DNA from: Thermohalobaculum sp039816045
GTDB lineage: Bacteria > Pseudomonadota > Alphaproteobacteria > Rhodobacterales > Rhodobacteraceae
Direction: 5' to 3'
Assembly (NCBI GenBank): GCA_039816045.1
Contig: JBCBYB010000004.1
Location: 128,366-192,365 of the forward strand
DNA: 64,000 nucleotides
In this document: positions 16,785 to 25,616 of the stretch, one piece after another
How the letters are laid out: each line of letters begins with the position of its first letter
Numbering within the stretch: the stretch's first letter is position 1
Made by a program: the position numbers and the translations under genes
The notes under the pieces: generated by a model
Database searches by the model: none
What the model saw: the letters and a program-made list of their open reading frames with translations, nothing else
What the model was told of the DNA's origin: nothing

Positions 16785-18425
16785 ATGAAAACCGTTCCAT
16801 CCATAGCATTCGCCCTTGCCACCGTCTCAGCCGTCGGCCTTTCGGCCGCGACGCCGTCCGGCCCCGCCCGCGCCCAGACGCCGGCGGACATCGCAAGTGC
16901 CGAGGCGGCCTTCGACTTCCTCCAACAGCTGGGCATCCGCTATGCGGTGTTGGCGGCGCGGACGGCGATTGACCTGACCTATGAGAGCGTGTCGATCGAT
17001 CCGCGCAACAACGCCGCGGTGCTGAACGGCGTGACGCTGCGCCCCCGCCTCGACTGGGACCCGGAGCGCCAGTGCGAGATCCGCATCGAGCGCCTGGCGA
17101 CCGCCGGCACGCCGACGCTGGATCTGCTCCAGTCGACCTTCGAGATTGCGGGCGCTAGCGTGCCGGCCGTCTGCCTCGACCCGGGCACCGGCGCGATGCT
17201 GTCGAGCTTTGGCTACCCGGTGCTCGAGGTCTCCCGCGCCTCCATCGCCATCGCCTATGACATGCCGAGTTCGGGCGCCAATCTCTTTGTCAGCGCCGAC
17301 ATCGCAGACGCGGCAGAGGTCACCGTGACCTCCGATTTCGACTATGTCTATGTCACTGGAATCCTTGACGAAGAGACGGGCGGAGAGCCAATCCCGGTCG
17401 CCAAGCTGAGCACCGCCGAGGTGGTCCTCGAGAACGCAGGGCTGTGGGAGCGTGTCTCACCAATGCTGGGCGCCCAGGTCGGCGATCTGCAGCAGTTGCC
17501 CGCGATGGTCGGCCCGATGCTGGGCTCGATGCTGGCAGCCCCCGGTCAGCCCATCGGCGCGGCCGAACAAGCGCTGATCGACAACCTCTCGACCGAGCTC
17601 GCCCGCTTCCTCGAGACCGGCGACCGTCTGGTGCTGAGCAGCCAGCCCGAGGGCGGTGTGTGGCTGTCGGAGGACACCTTCTCCACCCCGCAAGCCGCCA
17701 TTGCCGCCCTCCAGCCGATGCTGTCCTCCGCACCGCTCGCGGTCGATCAGATGGTGGCCGCGGACCAGCTCGCAGCGGCGCTCGCAGGCGGAGCCGGGCT
17801 CGATGATGCGAGCCGGCTCAGCGTCGGTGAGGCACTGATCACGGGCATCGGCGCCCCGCGGGCCCTGACCGAGGGAAAGGCGCTGATCGCCCCGCTGGCC
17901 GAAGCCTGGAACGGCGAGGCGGCACTGTTGATGGGTGAGGCGATGGCCGATGAGGGCGATGCCGCCGGGGCCTATACCATGGCGCTGCGGGCCCAGGCGG
18001 GCGGCGCGGCGGGCGCGCTTGGCCTGACCGACACGCTCGAAGCCGATCTCGACGCCGCAACGGTGCTTGCGGCCCAGACCGCCGTTCACGAGGGATGGCC
18101 GGATCTCGGCGCCTGGCAGTCGTTGCGGGCCGAAGCCGAACAGGCGGGCGATGTGACTGCGATCCGCCGCATGGCGTTTGCCGCCGCAACCGGGAACGGC
18201 GCCCCGCGCAGCTATGCGGAGGCCTACTATCTCGCCTCGCTGGCCGCTGCCGCCGGGGACACCGCGGCAGCCACCCTCCGCGACCGGCTGGACAACCGCT
18301 TCACCGTTGCGGGCACGCGGGACGCGGACTGGGTCGCCGTCAGCAACCGGGCGGGCTCACAGGCCCTGATCGCCTGGACCACCGGCGGGATCGCCGAGCG
18401 GGTGCGCCAAGCCTACGGTCGCTGA
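16785..18425 (+). CDS. Large secreted protein of unknown function
   Basis: The 546-residue product begins with a signal peptide (MKTVPSIAFALATVSAVGLS, cleavage near ARAQ). The first half is beta-rich, with repeated acidic strands and a cysteine pair, and recalls lipid-transfer/AsmA-like or DUF945-like periplasmic proteins. The second half is almost all alpha-helical and alanine-rich (about 290-520), with a SYAEAYYLASLAAAAGD segment reminiscent of Sel1/TPR repeats. No enzyme motif was seen. It is preceded by the TATCGC array and followed by a strong hairpin, so it is probably a single-gene transcript. Confidence 0.75.
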   Translation: MKTVPSIAFALATVSAVGLSAATPSGPARAQTPADIASAEAAFDFLQQLGIRYAVLAARTAIDLTYESVSIDPRNNAAVLNGVTLRPRLDWDPERQCEIRIERLATAGTPTLDLLQSTFEIAGASVPAVCLDPGTGAMLSSFGYPVLEVSRASIAIAYDMPSSGANLFVSADIADAAEVTVTSDFDYVYVTGILDEETGGEPIPVAKLSTAEVVLENAGLWERVSPMLGAQVGDLQQLPAMVGPMLGSMLAAPGQPIGAAEQALIDNLSTELARFLETGDRLVLSSQPEGGVWLSEDTFSTPQAAIAALQPMLSSAPLAVDQMVAADQLAAALAGGAGLDDASRLSVGEALITGIGAPRALTEGKALIAPLAEAWNGEAALLMGEAMADEGDAAGAYTMALRAQAGGAAGALGLTDTLEADLDAATVLAAQTAVHEGWPDLGAWQSLRAEAEQAGDVTAIRRMAFAAATGNGAPRSYAEAYYLASLAAAAGDTAAATLRDRLDNRFTVAGTRDADWVAVSNRAGSQALIAWTTGGIAERVRQAYGR

Positions 18426-18448
18426 GCGACGCGAGGCGGGTGTGAGGG

Positions 18449-18473
18449 CCGCGCGGGGAGCCTCCTCGCGCGG
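18449..18473 (+). terminator. Strong hairpin, probable terminator
   Basis: CCGCGCG at 18449-18455 pairs with CGCGCGG at 18467-18473. The stem extends inward by four more pairs (one G-T wobble) to a 3-base loop, then TCTTGAC follows. It lies 24 bases after the stop of the secreted-protein gene and before the aldolase gene. The T run is weak. Confidence 0.55.
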
Positions 18474-18545
18474 TCTTGACCCCTTCCAGGCACGCGGGTA
18501 GTCGGGTCGCAACGGCCACCAGGGCCATCGAGGGAGATAACGGGC

Positions 18546-19475
18546 ATGAAGGCGACGCGGGCGGTACAGGGCATTCTGCGCAACTACGAAGCGGACAATC
18601 CGGGCGTGAAGGGCAACCTCTGCCGGATGTTGATGACCGGAAAGCTGGGCGGCACCGGCAAGATGATCATCCTGCCCGTCGACCAAGGCTTCGAGCACGG
18701 CCCCGCCCGCAGTTTCGCGCCCAACCCCGATGCCTACGACCCGCATTACCACTACAGTTTGGCGATCGAGGCGGGCCTCAATGCCTATGCCGCGCCGCTC
18801 GGAATGCTCGAGGCAGGCGCGGACACCTTTGCGGGTCAGATCCCGACGATCCTCAAGGCCAACAGCGCGAACTCTCTGATCCCGTCCGAGGCGCCGAAGG
18901 ACCAAGCAATCACGGCGAGCGTCGACGATGCGCTGCAGCTCGGTTGTGCGGCCATCGGGTTCACGATCTATCCCGGCTCGTCCGCCGGCCTCGAGATGTT
19001 CGAAGAGATCTCCGAGATGCGCGAGGAAGCGGCGGCGAAGGGTGTTGCCACCGTCATCTGGTCCTACCCGCGCGGCGAGTCGCTCTCGAAAGACGGCGAG
19101 ACCGCGATCGACATTGCAGCCTATGCGACCCAGATCGCCGCGCTCCTCGGCGCCCATGTGATCAAAGTGAAGCTCTCCACCGACCATCTTGAGCTCAAAG
19201 AAGCTAAAAAAGTCTATAAAAGCGAAGCGATCGACATCTCGACCCAGGCAGCCCGCGTCGCCGACTGCGTGAAGTCTGCCTTCAACGGACGCCGCATCAT
19301 CGTGTTCTCCGGCGGCTCCAAGAAAGGCGCCAACAGCGTCTATGACGATGCCCGCGCGATCCGCGACGGGGGGGGCAACGGCTCGATCATCGGCCGCAAC
19401 ACCTTCCAGCGGCCCCGTGCCGAAGCGCTGGAGATGCTGGGCAAGCTGGTCGCCATCTATCGTGGCCGCGCCTGA
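18546..19475 (+). CDS. fbaB: Class I fructose-bisphosphate aldolase (DhnA/FbaB type)
   Basis: The 309-residue enzyme matches the archaeal/bacterial type class I aldolase: MIILPVDQGFEHGPARSF near residue 40, then IWSYPRGE, and the Schiff-base lysine region at Lys207/Lys209 in AHVIKVKLS. A phosphate-binding FSGGSKKG loop and a NGSIIGRNTFQR segment follow. It cleaves fructose 1,6-bisphosphate to dihydroxyacetone phosphate and glyceraldehyde 3-phosphate without metal. Cytoplasmic, central carbon metabolism. The small YrhK gene follows after 7 bases. Confidence 0.92.
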   Translation: MKATRAVQGILRNYEADNPGVKGNLCRMLMTGKLGGTGKMIILPVDQGFEHGPARSFAPNPDAYDPHYHYSLAIEAGLNAYAAPLGMLEAGADTFAGQIPTILKANSANSLIPSEAPKDQAITASVDDALQLGCAAIGFTIYPGSSAGLEMFEEISEMREEAAAKGVATVIWSYPRGESLSKDGETAIDIAAYATQIAALLGAHVIKVKLSTDHLELKEAKKVYKSEAIDISTQAARVADCVKSAFNGRRIIVFSGGSKKGANSVYDDARAIRDGGGNGSIIGRNTFQRPRAEALEMLGKLVAIYRGRA

Positions 19476-19482
19476 TCCCACC

Positions 19483-19752
19483 ATGGCGCGCGCGATGTTC
19501 CACCCCGGGCTCGCCACCGCCACCCCGCGCCATGCCGAGGTCTACGGGTTCTATGAGAAGCTCTACACCGTGGTCGATTTCGTCGCCTCGACCACCTTCG
19601 TCGTGGGATCGGTGTTCTTTTTCTACGAGAGCCTGACCTTCTCCGGAACCTGGCTGTTTCTGATCGGCTCGATCTGTTTCGGCCTGCGCCCCACGGTGAA
19701 GCTGCTGAGGGAATTTCACCTGGCGCGCCTGCCCTTGCCGGGCGACGACTAG
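19483..19752 (+). CDS. YrhK-domain small membrane protein
   Basis: The 89-residue protein has two hydrophobic helices, about residues 28-50 and 54-70, with GFYEKLYTVVDFVAS before the first and FGLRPTVKLLREFHLARL after the second. This is the YrhK domain pattern. Function of the family is unknown. A second possible start is ATG 19495. It is 7 bases after the aldolase stop and is likely co-transcribed with it. Confidence 0.75.
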   Translation: MARAMFHPGLATATPRHAEVYGFYEKLYTVVDFVASTTFVVGSVFFFYESLTFSGTWLFLIGSICFGLRPTVKLLREFHLARLPLPGDD

Positions 19753-19891
19753 CCGTTTGGCACGGCACTTCAGCCGCTTCGTAAGCGGGGTCTGACGGCT
19801 GACTGTGCCCGCGCGCTTCGGCGTGAAGATCTTCACAGAGACACTGCTGGAGGCGGCATACCCTAGGTCATCCGAACAGGAGACCGGAGCG

Positions 19892-20263
19892 ATGAGCCAT
19901 GCGTCACCCTCTTCCAAGCGCCATGAAGGGCAAAGCGCGAGGCGGCAAGCCATGTCCATAGGTCTCTTCGTCCTCGGCTCGGCGGTGTTCTATGCGGGCG
20001 CCATGGTCGCCATGAAGCTTTGGGGCCAAGCCCCTCCGCTGGTTCTGCTTTTGGTCATCGCAACCCTGATGGGGGCCGGCGTCTGGCTCGAGATCGGCGC
20101 GCTCCAGAGCGAGCGGTTGGGCCTCGTCTACGTGCTGATCCTCGGTGCCGAATGCCTTCTGATCGCGCTGGCCTCATCGCTCTGGTTCGGTGAAAACTTC
20201 TCGACGCGGGAAATTCTGGGCGGGCTGATGATCCTCCTCGGCACCGCGGTTGCGTGGAGCTGA
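19892..20263 (+). CDS. Small four-helix membrane protein, EamA/SMR-like
   Basis: ATG 19892 is preceded by AGGAG and gives 123 residues. A basic, polar N-terminus (to about 30) is followed by four hydrophobic helices. A central glutamate sits in GVWLEIGALQSERLGLVYV, and a GENFSTREILGGLMILLGTA ending resembles the last helix of drug/metabolite transporters of the small multidrug resistance or EamA class. Substrate unknown. Part of a plus-strand run with the cupin gene 21 bases downstream. Confidence 0.65.
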   Translation: MSHASPSSKRHEGQSARRQAMSIGLFVLGSAVFYAGAMVAMKLWGQAPPLVLLLVIATLMGAGVWLEIGALQSERLGLVYVLILGAECLLIALASSLWFGENFSTREILGGLMILLGTAVAWS

Positions 20264-20284
20264 GCCCTGGCCCATAAGGCGCGC

Positions 20285-20725
20285 ATGTCCGACGCCAAGC
20301 GCATCATCGAAATGTTGGGGCTCGCGCGCCACCCCGAGGGCGGCTGGTACCGCGAGACTTGGCGCGCCGAGTCCACGGATGGCGCCCGGCCCGCGGGCAC
20401 GGCGATCTATTACTTGTTGGAAGCGGGCGATTTTTCTCATTGGCATCGGGTGGATGCCGCGGAGATCTGGCATTGGTATGGCGGCGGGCCTCTCTCGCTG
20501 ACGCTTTCCCCGGACGGCCATGATGCGGAGGCGCATGTGCTCGGCCCCGAGCTTACCGCAGGCCAACGCCCCCAACTGATCGTGCCCGAGGGATGGTGGC
20601 AAACCGCCACCTCGCTCGGCGCCTGGACGCTGGTCGGCTGCACGGTGTCCCCCGGGTTCCAGTTCGAGGGGTTCGAGATGGCCCCGCCCGATTGGCGCCC
20701 CGTGCCCCGTCCGCCCAAAGGTTGA
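20285..20725 (+). CDS. Cupin_5 (DUF985) family protein
   Basis: The 146-residue cupin has the DUF985 hallmarks: LARHPEGGWYRETWR near the start, AIYYLLEAGDFSHWHRVDAAEIWHWY in the barrel, and LVGCTVSPGFQFEGFEM near the end. The histidines in SHWHRVD and IWHWY are candidate metal or ligand residues. Catalytic function of the family is not settled. It lies 21 bases after the SMR-like gene. Confidence 0.85.
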   Translation: MSDAKRIIEMLGLARHPEGGWYRETWRAESTDGARPAGTAIYYLLEAGDFSHWHRVDAAEIWHWYGGGPLSLTLSPDGHDAEAHVLGPELTAGQRPQLIVPEGWWQTATSLGAWTLVGCTVSPGFQFEGFEMAPPDWRPVPRPPKG

Positions 20726-20777
20726 CAGCGCGCGCGCGCCGGGCGACCACACCCGCCCGAGCGAAGGGAACGCGCCC

Positions 20778-21371
20778 ATGACAAACACCGCCCGCCTCTG
20801 TCTGACGACGCCGCCTGTCTTCGAGCCGGAGACCTTGGCCCCCATCCTCTCGCGGCTGCTGGAGACGGGGCGCGTGGCCTCGGTCCGGATCGATCTCGCC
20901 GACACGGATGAGGCCGCTTGGACGCGCGCGGCAAACCACCTGATGCCCGTGGCTCACGCAGCGGATGTGCCTTGCCTTCTCACGGACCGGCCGGAGCTGA
21001 TCCAGCGCCTTGGCCTCGACGGCACGCATCTTGTGGCCCGAACGGGAGAGCTCGGCGCGCTCCGCAAGACGCTCGGCCACGACACCATCCTGGGAGCTGC
21101 GGCCGGAACCTCCCGCCATCTCGCCATGTCACTGGCTGAGGCGGGAGCGGACTATGTCTCCATAGGCCCTGTGGGCGAAGCCGCGACCGAACTCCTGGAA
21201 TGGTGGTCCGAGATGATCGAGACCCCCTCTCTGATCGAAGGCGGAGTGACTGCCGACACGGCCCCGGCCCTCTCGGAGGTTGCCGACTTCCTCGCGCCCG
21301 ACCCGACGCTCTGGACCGCCGAGGACCCCGCAGCCGTGCTTGCGGCCCTTGCCTCGGACCTGGCGGGGTAG
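20778..21371 (+). CDS. ThiE-like thiamine phosphate synthase superfamily protein
   Basis: The 197-residue TIM-barrel protein shows ThiE-like elements: LCLTTPP at the start, a central CLLTDRPELIQRLGLDGTHL, GAAAGTSRHLAMSLAEAGADYVSIGPV and EGGVTAD. In true ThiE the corresponding sites are the pyrophosphate loop and the SxHS-type motif; here the latter reads AAGTSRH and is altered. It may therefore be a divergent ThiE/TenI-like enzyme rather than the main thiamine phosphate synthase. Cytoplasmic; stands alone downstream of the cupin gene. Confidence 0.7.
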   Translation: MTNTARLCLTTPPVFEPETLAPILSRLLETGRVASVRIDLADTDEAAWTRAANHLMPVAHAADVPCLLTDRPELIQRLGLDGTHLVARTGELGALRKTLGHDTILGAAAGTSRHLAMSLAEAGADYVSIGPVGEAATELLEWWSEMIETPSLIEGGVTADTAPALSEVADFLAPDPTLWTAEDPAAVLAALASDLAG

Positions 21372-21517
21372 CGGACCGGCCTTTCAACAAGACCTGCATG
21401 ACACCCACATAACTGGGCAATAAACGTGCTGTTTCACAGAACCCACACAGATGGGAAAAGCCCGAGAGCAACCGCAGAGCGTTCTCCCGCGTCCGTGTAT
21501 TTTGCCGTGCCGGAGAG

Positions 21518-22960
21518 TTACACGTTGAGCAGGAGATGCTCACGCTCCCAAGGGCTGATCACCCGCATGAACTCGTCATATTCATGCTCCTTCACCGCGC
21601 CATAGAGCGCCGAGAAGGACGGCCCCAAAACCTCGCGCAGCGCCTCGCTCGCCTTGAACTCTGCCACCGCATCCAGCAGGCCGTAAGGCAGCTCGCGCGG
21701 GCGGTCATAGCTGTCTGTCGTCACCTCCGGGCGCGGCGAGAGCCCCTCCACCATCCCGAGATAGCCGCAGGCCAGCGTCGCCGCGATCGCGAGATAGGGG
21801 TTCGCATCCGCCCCCACCACCCGGTTCTCCACCCGGCGCGCCTCTGGCTCGGAGACCGGCACCCGCAGCCCCGTCGTGCGGTTGTCGCGCCCCCAGTCGA
21901 GATTGATCGGCGCGGTCAAGTCGGGCACCAGCCGCCTGTAGGAGTTCACATAGGGCGCCACCAGACAGCAGGCGCCCCGGAAATAGGCCTGTTGCCCCGC
22001 GATGAACTGGAAGAACAGCTCCGAGGGCTCTCCGGTCTCGGTCGAGAACAGCGAATGCCCGGTTTCAGCGCTGACCACCGACTGGTGGATGTGCATTGCC
22101 GAGCCGGGCTGCGACTCCATGGGTTTGGCCATGAACGTTGCATAACAACCGCAGCGCAAGGCCGCCTCTCGGATCAGCCGCTTGAACAGGAACACCTGAT
22201 CCGCAAGATCCAGCGGATCGCCATGGCGGAGGTTGATCTCGAGCTGGGCGGCCCCGCCCTCCTGGATCACCGTGTCGATGTCGAGCCCGAGCGCGTCCGC
22301 ATAGTCGTAGATGTGCTCGATCAGCACGTCGTACTCGTCGACCGCCGCGATGGAGTAGGCCTGTGCCTTCTGCGCCCTGCGGCCCGAGCGCCCCGTGGGC
22401 GGCTCTAGCGGATAATCCGGATCGGTGTTGGGCTTGGTGAGGTAGAATTCCAGCTCCGGCGCTACCACCGGCCGCCATCCCTTGGCCTCGTAGAGCGAGA
22501 GCACCCGGCGCAGAACCGACCGCGGGGCAAAGCCAACCAGCTCCCCCTCCCGGTCGCAGACATCGTGGATCACTTGCACCGAACGGTCGTTCGCCCAGGG
22601 CACCGCGCGGGTCGTGGAGAGATCCGGGCGCAGTTCGAGATCCGCATCTATGTCATAGGCCGAGAAATCCGTCAGGTCCGGGTAGTCGCCTGTGATCGTG
22701 AGGAAAAACAGCGAGGTCGGCAGGTAAACCGGGCGGAACTGTGCGAATTTGCCGGAGGGCATGACCTTGCCCCGCCCGATCCCGGCAAAATCCGGCGTGA
22801 CGCATTCGACCTCTTCGACACCGTGCTCGCGCAGCCATTCTGCCAGGGCCTGCTCTGTGCGGATGCCGGCATTTGGGGAGATGTCGAGACTGATTTCGGG
22901 GGCATTTTGGGGACGGCGAAGCCCGACATAAGGCGTGACGGGCGGCGTGTGGTCGGACAT
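21518..22960 (-). CDS. Glutamine synthetase family protein (gamma-glutamylpolyamine synthetase-like)
   Basis: ATG 22960 is the best start and gives 480 residues. GS-fold motifs are clear: APELEFYL, the glutamate-binding VIQEGGAAQLEINLRHGDPL segment, ATFMAKPMESQPGSAMHIHQS (ATP and metal site) and NRTTGLRVP. The length and FMAKP-type sequence fit the PuuA/GlnA3-like group that ligates glutamate to amines such as putrescine rather than ammonia. No other polyamine genes are adjacent, so the amine substrate is inferred only from family. Confidence 0.85.
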   Translation of the reverse strand: MSDHTPPVTPYVGLRRPQNAPEISLDISPNAGIRTEQALAEWLREHGVEEVECVTPDFAGIGRGKVMPSGKFAQFRPVYLPTSLFFLTITGDYPDLTDFSAYDIDADLELRPDLSTTRAVPWANDRSVQVIHDVCDREGELVGFAPRSVLRRVLSLYEAKGWRPVVAPELEFYLTKPNTDPDYPLEPPTGRSGRRAQKAQAYSIAAVDEYDVLIEHIYDYADALGLDIDTVIQEGGAAQLEINLRHGDPLDLADQVFLFKRLIREAALRCGCYATFMAKPMESQPGSAMHIHQSVVSAETGHSLFSTETGEPSELFFQFIAGQQAYFRGACCLVAPYVNSYRRLVPDLTAPINLDWGRDNRTTGLRVPVSEPEARRVENRVVGADANPYLAIAATLACGYLGMVEGLSPRPEVTTDSYDRPRELPYGLLDAVAEFKASEALREVLGPSFSALYGAVKEHEYDEFMRVISPWEREHLLLNV

Positions 22961-23098
22961 AGGGTGCCTTGGGCGTTGCTTCGGACGTCGGAGCCTAGCA
23001 CGCCCGCCATCGCTCTGCCGAGGGGGCTTCTCTCCCCTTGACAGCTTGCCCTGGCAATCGCAGGGATCCCTGCATAGATCCAAATCGGAGCAAGATTG

Positions 23099-23545
23099 AT
23101 GAAGTACTTTGAGCGTTTCCGCGCCGCGACCGAAGCGAGCGATCCAGAGACCGCCCGCGCCGTGCTCGTCCCTGCCATCTGCACCATGCTGGCGGATGGC
23201 GAAGTGGAGGACGAGGAGATTGCGCAGCTCGACAATGTTTGCGCCTTCAGCCCGATCTTCGCAGGGTTTGACGGCGATCAGATGACGGCTCTTGTGCAAG
23301 GCGTCATGGACGACGTGCGCGCGCAGGGCCGCCAGGCGGTGTTGGAGGGCGCGGGGTCCGCGCTCACCCCGGCCTTGGCGGAGACGGCGCTCTGCTTTGC
23401 CGCCCGGATCGCGCTTGCGGACGGACAGATCGAGCCGGGCGAGAAGGCCGCGCTGCTGAAAACCGGCCAGGTCCTTCGGATCGAGACAGCCACGTTCCAA
23501 AAGGTCCTTGACGTCGTCTCGATGATGCAGCGCCCAGCCAAGTGA
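23099..23545 (+). CDS. TerB-like protein
   Basis: ATG 23099 with GGAG at 23087-23090 gives 148 residues. The protein is all-helical, with two similar halves: AICTMLADGEVEDEEIAQLDN in the first and AARIALADGQIEPGEKAALLK in the second. The acidic DGE/DGQ loops are the TerB/TerB-like signature. Some members bind metal through such acidic loops. Physiological role unknown; it is convergent with olsA. Confidence 0.82.
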   Translation: MKYFERFRAATEASDPETARAVLVPAICTMLADGEVEDEEIAQLDNVCAFSPIFAGFDGDQMTALVQGVMDDVRAQGRQAVLEGAGSALTPALAETALCFAARIALADGQIEPGEKAALLKTGQVLRIETATFQKVLDVVSMMQRPAK

Positions 23546-23548
23546 CCG

Positions 23549-24397
23549 TCAGGTCTCCGGAGCGGCGAGCAGCGGGCCACCCGCGCGGACATGGCCCTCG
23601 GTAACGGCAAGCTGGCAGTGCGCGGCGAGCGCCTTGCGGTTTGCGAACGCCGTTGGGCGGACGGGGGGATGGAAGATGACCTTTGCCACCCCCCCGGAGG
23701 ATCGACAGCAGACGTCCCAGATATGCGCCTCAAACCCCATGGTGCCCCACCAGCCGTAGAAGCTCGGCGGAAGGCCCGATCCAGCGGCCGGCATGTAGCG
23801 GATGGAGACGGGCTGGACCATCAGTTCCTCGCCGTGCCCGTCATGATGGAAGGCCGAGAACAACGACGATTTGAACGGCAGCACCCTCTGGCCATCGGTT
23901 GAGGTGCCTTCGGGAAAGATACAAAGCACCTGATCCGCCCGGATGCGCTCCAGCAGGATTTGCTCCTGGCGTTTGGCTTCGACCCGGCGGCGTTCGATGA
24001 AGACCGTGCCGGCAACGCGGGTGATGAAACCGATGCCTGGCCAGTTCGCGACCTCAGCCTTGGAGACGAAATAGATCAAACGAGAGGCCCGCAGTGCCAG
24101 GATATCGATCCACGAGCAGTGATTGGCCATCAGCGCACCGCGAGCGATCGGCATGCCCTCGACCTCGTGCCGAAGCCCGGTGAGCCAGAGACATATCCGG
24201 CTCCACGCCCGCGCGGCGCCGAAATGGAAGGTCACCCAACGCCCGAGATAGTGGCGCAGCGCCCTGCCGAGGAGAAAAATCCCAAGGCAGACAGCGGTGA
24301 CGAGGATCAACCCGCACACGCGAAAGCCCCCCCTCACGCGCTCCGGCATCGTGGGCGGCGCTAGGGCGGGTGGGTCGTGGTCGTTCCAGGTGGTCAT
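23549..24397 (-). CDS. olsA: 1-acyl-sn-glycerol-3-phosphate acyltransferase, OlsA type
   Basis: The 282-residue PlsC-family enzyme has an N-terminal membrane helix (about 26-46), then the catalytic NHCSWID motif and the substrate-binding FPEGTSTDG block. It starts 7 bases after the olsB stop, and the pair forms the ornithine-lipid pathway: OlsB makes lyso-ornithine lipid, OlsA adds the second acyl chain. OlsA enzymes can also acylate lysophosphatidic acid. Acts at the inner membrane. Confidence 0.87.
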   Translation of the reverse strand: MTTWNDHDPPALAPPTMPERVRGGFRVCGLILVTAVCLGIFLLGRALRHYLGRWVTFHFGAARAWSRICLWLTGLRHEVEGMPIARGALMANHCSWIDILALRASRLIYFVSKAEVANWPGIGFITRVAGTVFIERRRVEAKRQEQILLERIRADQVLCIFPEGTSTDGQRVLPFKSSLFSAFHHDGHGEELMVQPVSIRYMPAAGSGLPPSFYGWWGTMGFEAHIWDVCCRSSGGVAKVIFHPPVRPTAFANRKALAAHCQLAVTEGHVRAGGPLLAAPET

Positions 24398-24404
24398 CGC
24401 CCGC

Positions 24405-25208
24405 TCAGCCGAGGATGCGGTCAACGGCGCCCCCGCGCTGGCGGGAGTAGAACTTGCGATAGCGTTGGACCATCGAAGTCGTGTCCATCAGCAGGCAGAC
24501 ATCGACCGTGTTGAAGGCATAGTCGATAAACGCGCCGTCGCCGACATATCCCCCCAGGCGGATATAGGCCTTGATGAGCGCGGGTATTTGGCGCATCGCC
24601 TCGACCTTGACCACCGCATCTTCGGGCAGCATCGCCATATCGGTGTAGTTGTCGTCGCGCGCTCGGACCCGCAACGGTTGAGGCGCAAGGTGGTTGTAGT
24701 GCAGGTAGGACAGCGCCTGGGCGAGCGGCGCCGGGTCCCGGCCGTGAAAGCTTGCGACGCCGAACAGGATCTCGATGCCGTGCTCGGCTACGTACTGCCC
24801 AAGCCCGGTCCAGAGCAGGTGCATGCCCGCCCCGCCGCGATAATCCACATCGACACAGGAACGACCGAGCTCGAGCGTCTCCGTGGGATAATTCAGGAGT
24901 TTGGAGAGATCGTACTCGCCGGCACCGTAGAAGCCGATCCCGGTTTTTGCCTGCGATCCGCGCATAAGCCGGTATACGCCGACAACGCCCAACTCCTTGT
25001 CTGGATCCTGGCATTCACCATCGATTAACAGTAGATGCTCAAAATACGGGTCGTACCGGTCGCTCTCTCTGCGCACAGCGGCATCTTCGACATCTGGGGT
25101 CGCCCCCATCTCCTCGACGAAGACGCGGTAACGCAGACGCTGGGCGGCTGCCACGTCTTGATCGCTCTCGGCCAGTCGCACTGAGAACCGGCCAGCGTCG
25201 ATCTGCAT
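24405..25208 (-). CDS. olsB: L-ornithine N(alpha)-acyltransferase OlsB
   Basis: The 267-residue GNAT-fold protein carries RLRYRVFVEEMG near residue 24, then ELGRSCVDVDYRGGAGMHLLW and GVASFHGRDP, the pattern of OlsB/hemolysin-like N-acyltransferases. It transfers a 3-hydroxyacyl group from ACP to the alpha-amino group of ornithine; the related GlsB acts on glutamine, which sequence alone does not exclude. It is the first gene of olsBA, and ornithine lipids are known to replace phospholipids under phosphate limitation. No tandem Pho box was seen in the 228 bases upstream. Confidence 0.86.
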   Translation of the reverse strand: MQIDAGRFSVRLAESDQDVAAAQRLRYRVFVEEMGATPDVEDAAVRRESDRYDPYFEHLLLIDGECQDPDKELGVVGVYRLMRGSQAKTGIGFYGAGEYDLSKLLNYPTETLELGRSCVDVDYRGGAGMHLLWTGLGQYVAEHGIEILFGVASFHGRDPAPLAQALSYLHYNHLAPQPLRVRARDDNYTDMAMLPEDAVVKVEAMRQIPALIKAYIRLGGYVGDGAFIDYAFNTVDVCLLMDTTSMVQRYRKFYSRQRGGAVDRILG

Positions 25209-25351
25209 CAGGAGGTTCCTTTCCGCAATGCTCCGGCCACTCTCCGCCTCCGAGGCCGCCGCCCAGGAAGACCATACGGCCGCGCGAGACCTTATTGGTC
25301 TGACAGAGCGGGCGCAACCGGCCGCTTTCTGATAAGAATACGGAGGGTTCT

Positions 25352-25387
25352 ATGATCGGATTTTCCTTTGCATCAGGGCTGTGTTGA
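25352..25387 (+). CDS. Possible 11-residue small ORF with a strong ribosome site
   Basis: ATG 25352 is preceded by GGAGGG at 25342-25347 and encodes MIGFSFASGLC before TGA 25385-25387. It lies in the gap between the start of olsB (minus) and the end of the DUF3553 gene (minus), on the opposite strand to both. The surrounding DNA is AT-rich. There is no downstream plus-strand gene close enough for a leader-peptide role, so this could be chance. Confidence 0.25.
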   Translation: MIGFSFASGLC

Positions 25388-25436
25388 ATGTGCGTTAAAA
25401 TATCATTACAAACTGATGGCCAACCTTTTGCAAAAA

Positions 25437-25616
25437 TTAAAGGGTGTTTGCATCAATTAAATCGAGCGGAACGCTTCCAAGCAGAACGACCTTTCCTTCG
25501 TTCTCGAAATTCACGGTAATGCGGTCGCCCACGACCGACTGGATCTGCCCAAGACCCCAGTCTGGACGCTCACGGTGGCGAACGATGGCTCCTACTCCGA
25601 GAAAGTGTGACGTCAT
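25437..25616 (-). CDS. DUF3553 small protein
   Basis: The 59-residue start at ATG 25616 gives MTSHFLGVGAIVRHRERPDWGLGQIQSV, which leads directly into the conserved DUF3553 block (VGDRITVNFENEGK). The product is a small beta protein, probably a nucleic-acid or protein contact module like the CarD/SH3-type domains. Its ATG and that of divergent chpT overlap on opposite strands. A longer form starting further inside chpT would add 18 residues with no conserved sequence. Confidence 0.8.
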   Translation of the reverse strand: MTSHFLGVGAIVRHRERPDWGLGQIQSVVGDRITVNFENEGKVVLLGSVPLDLIDANTL

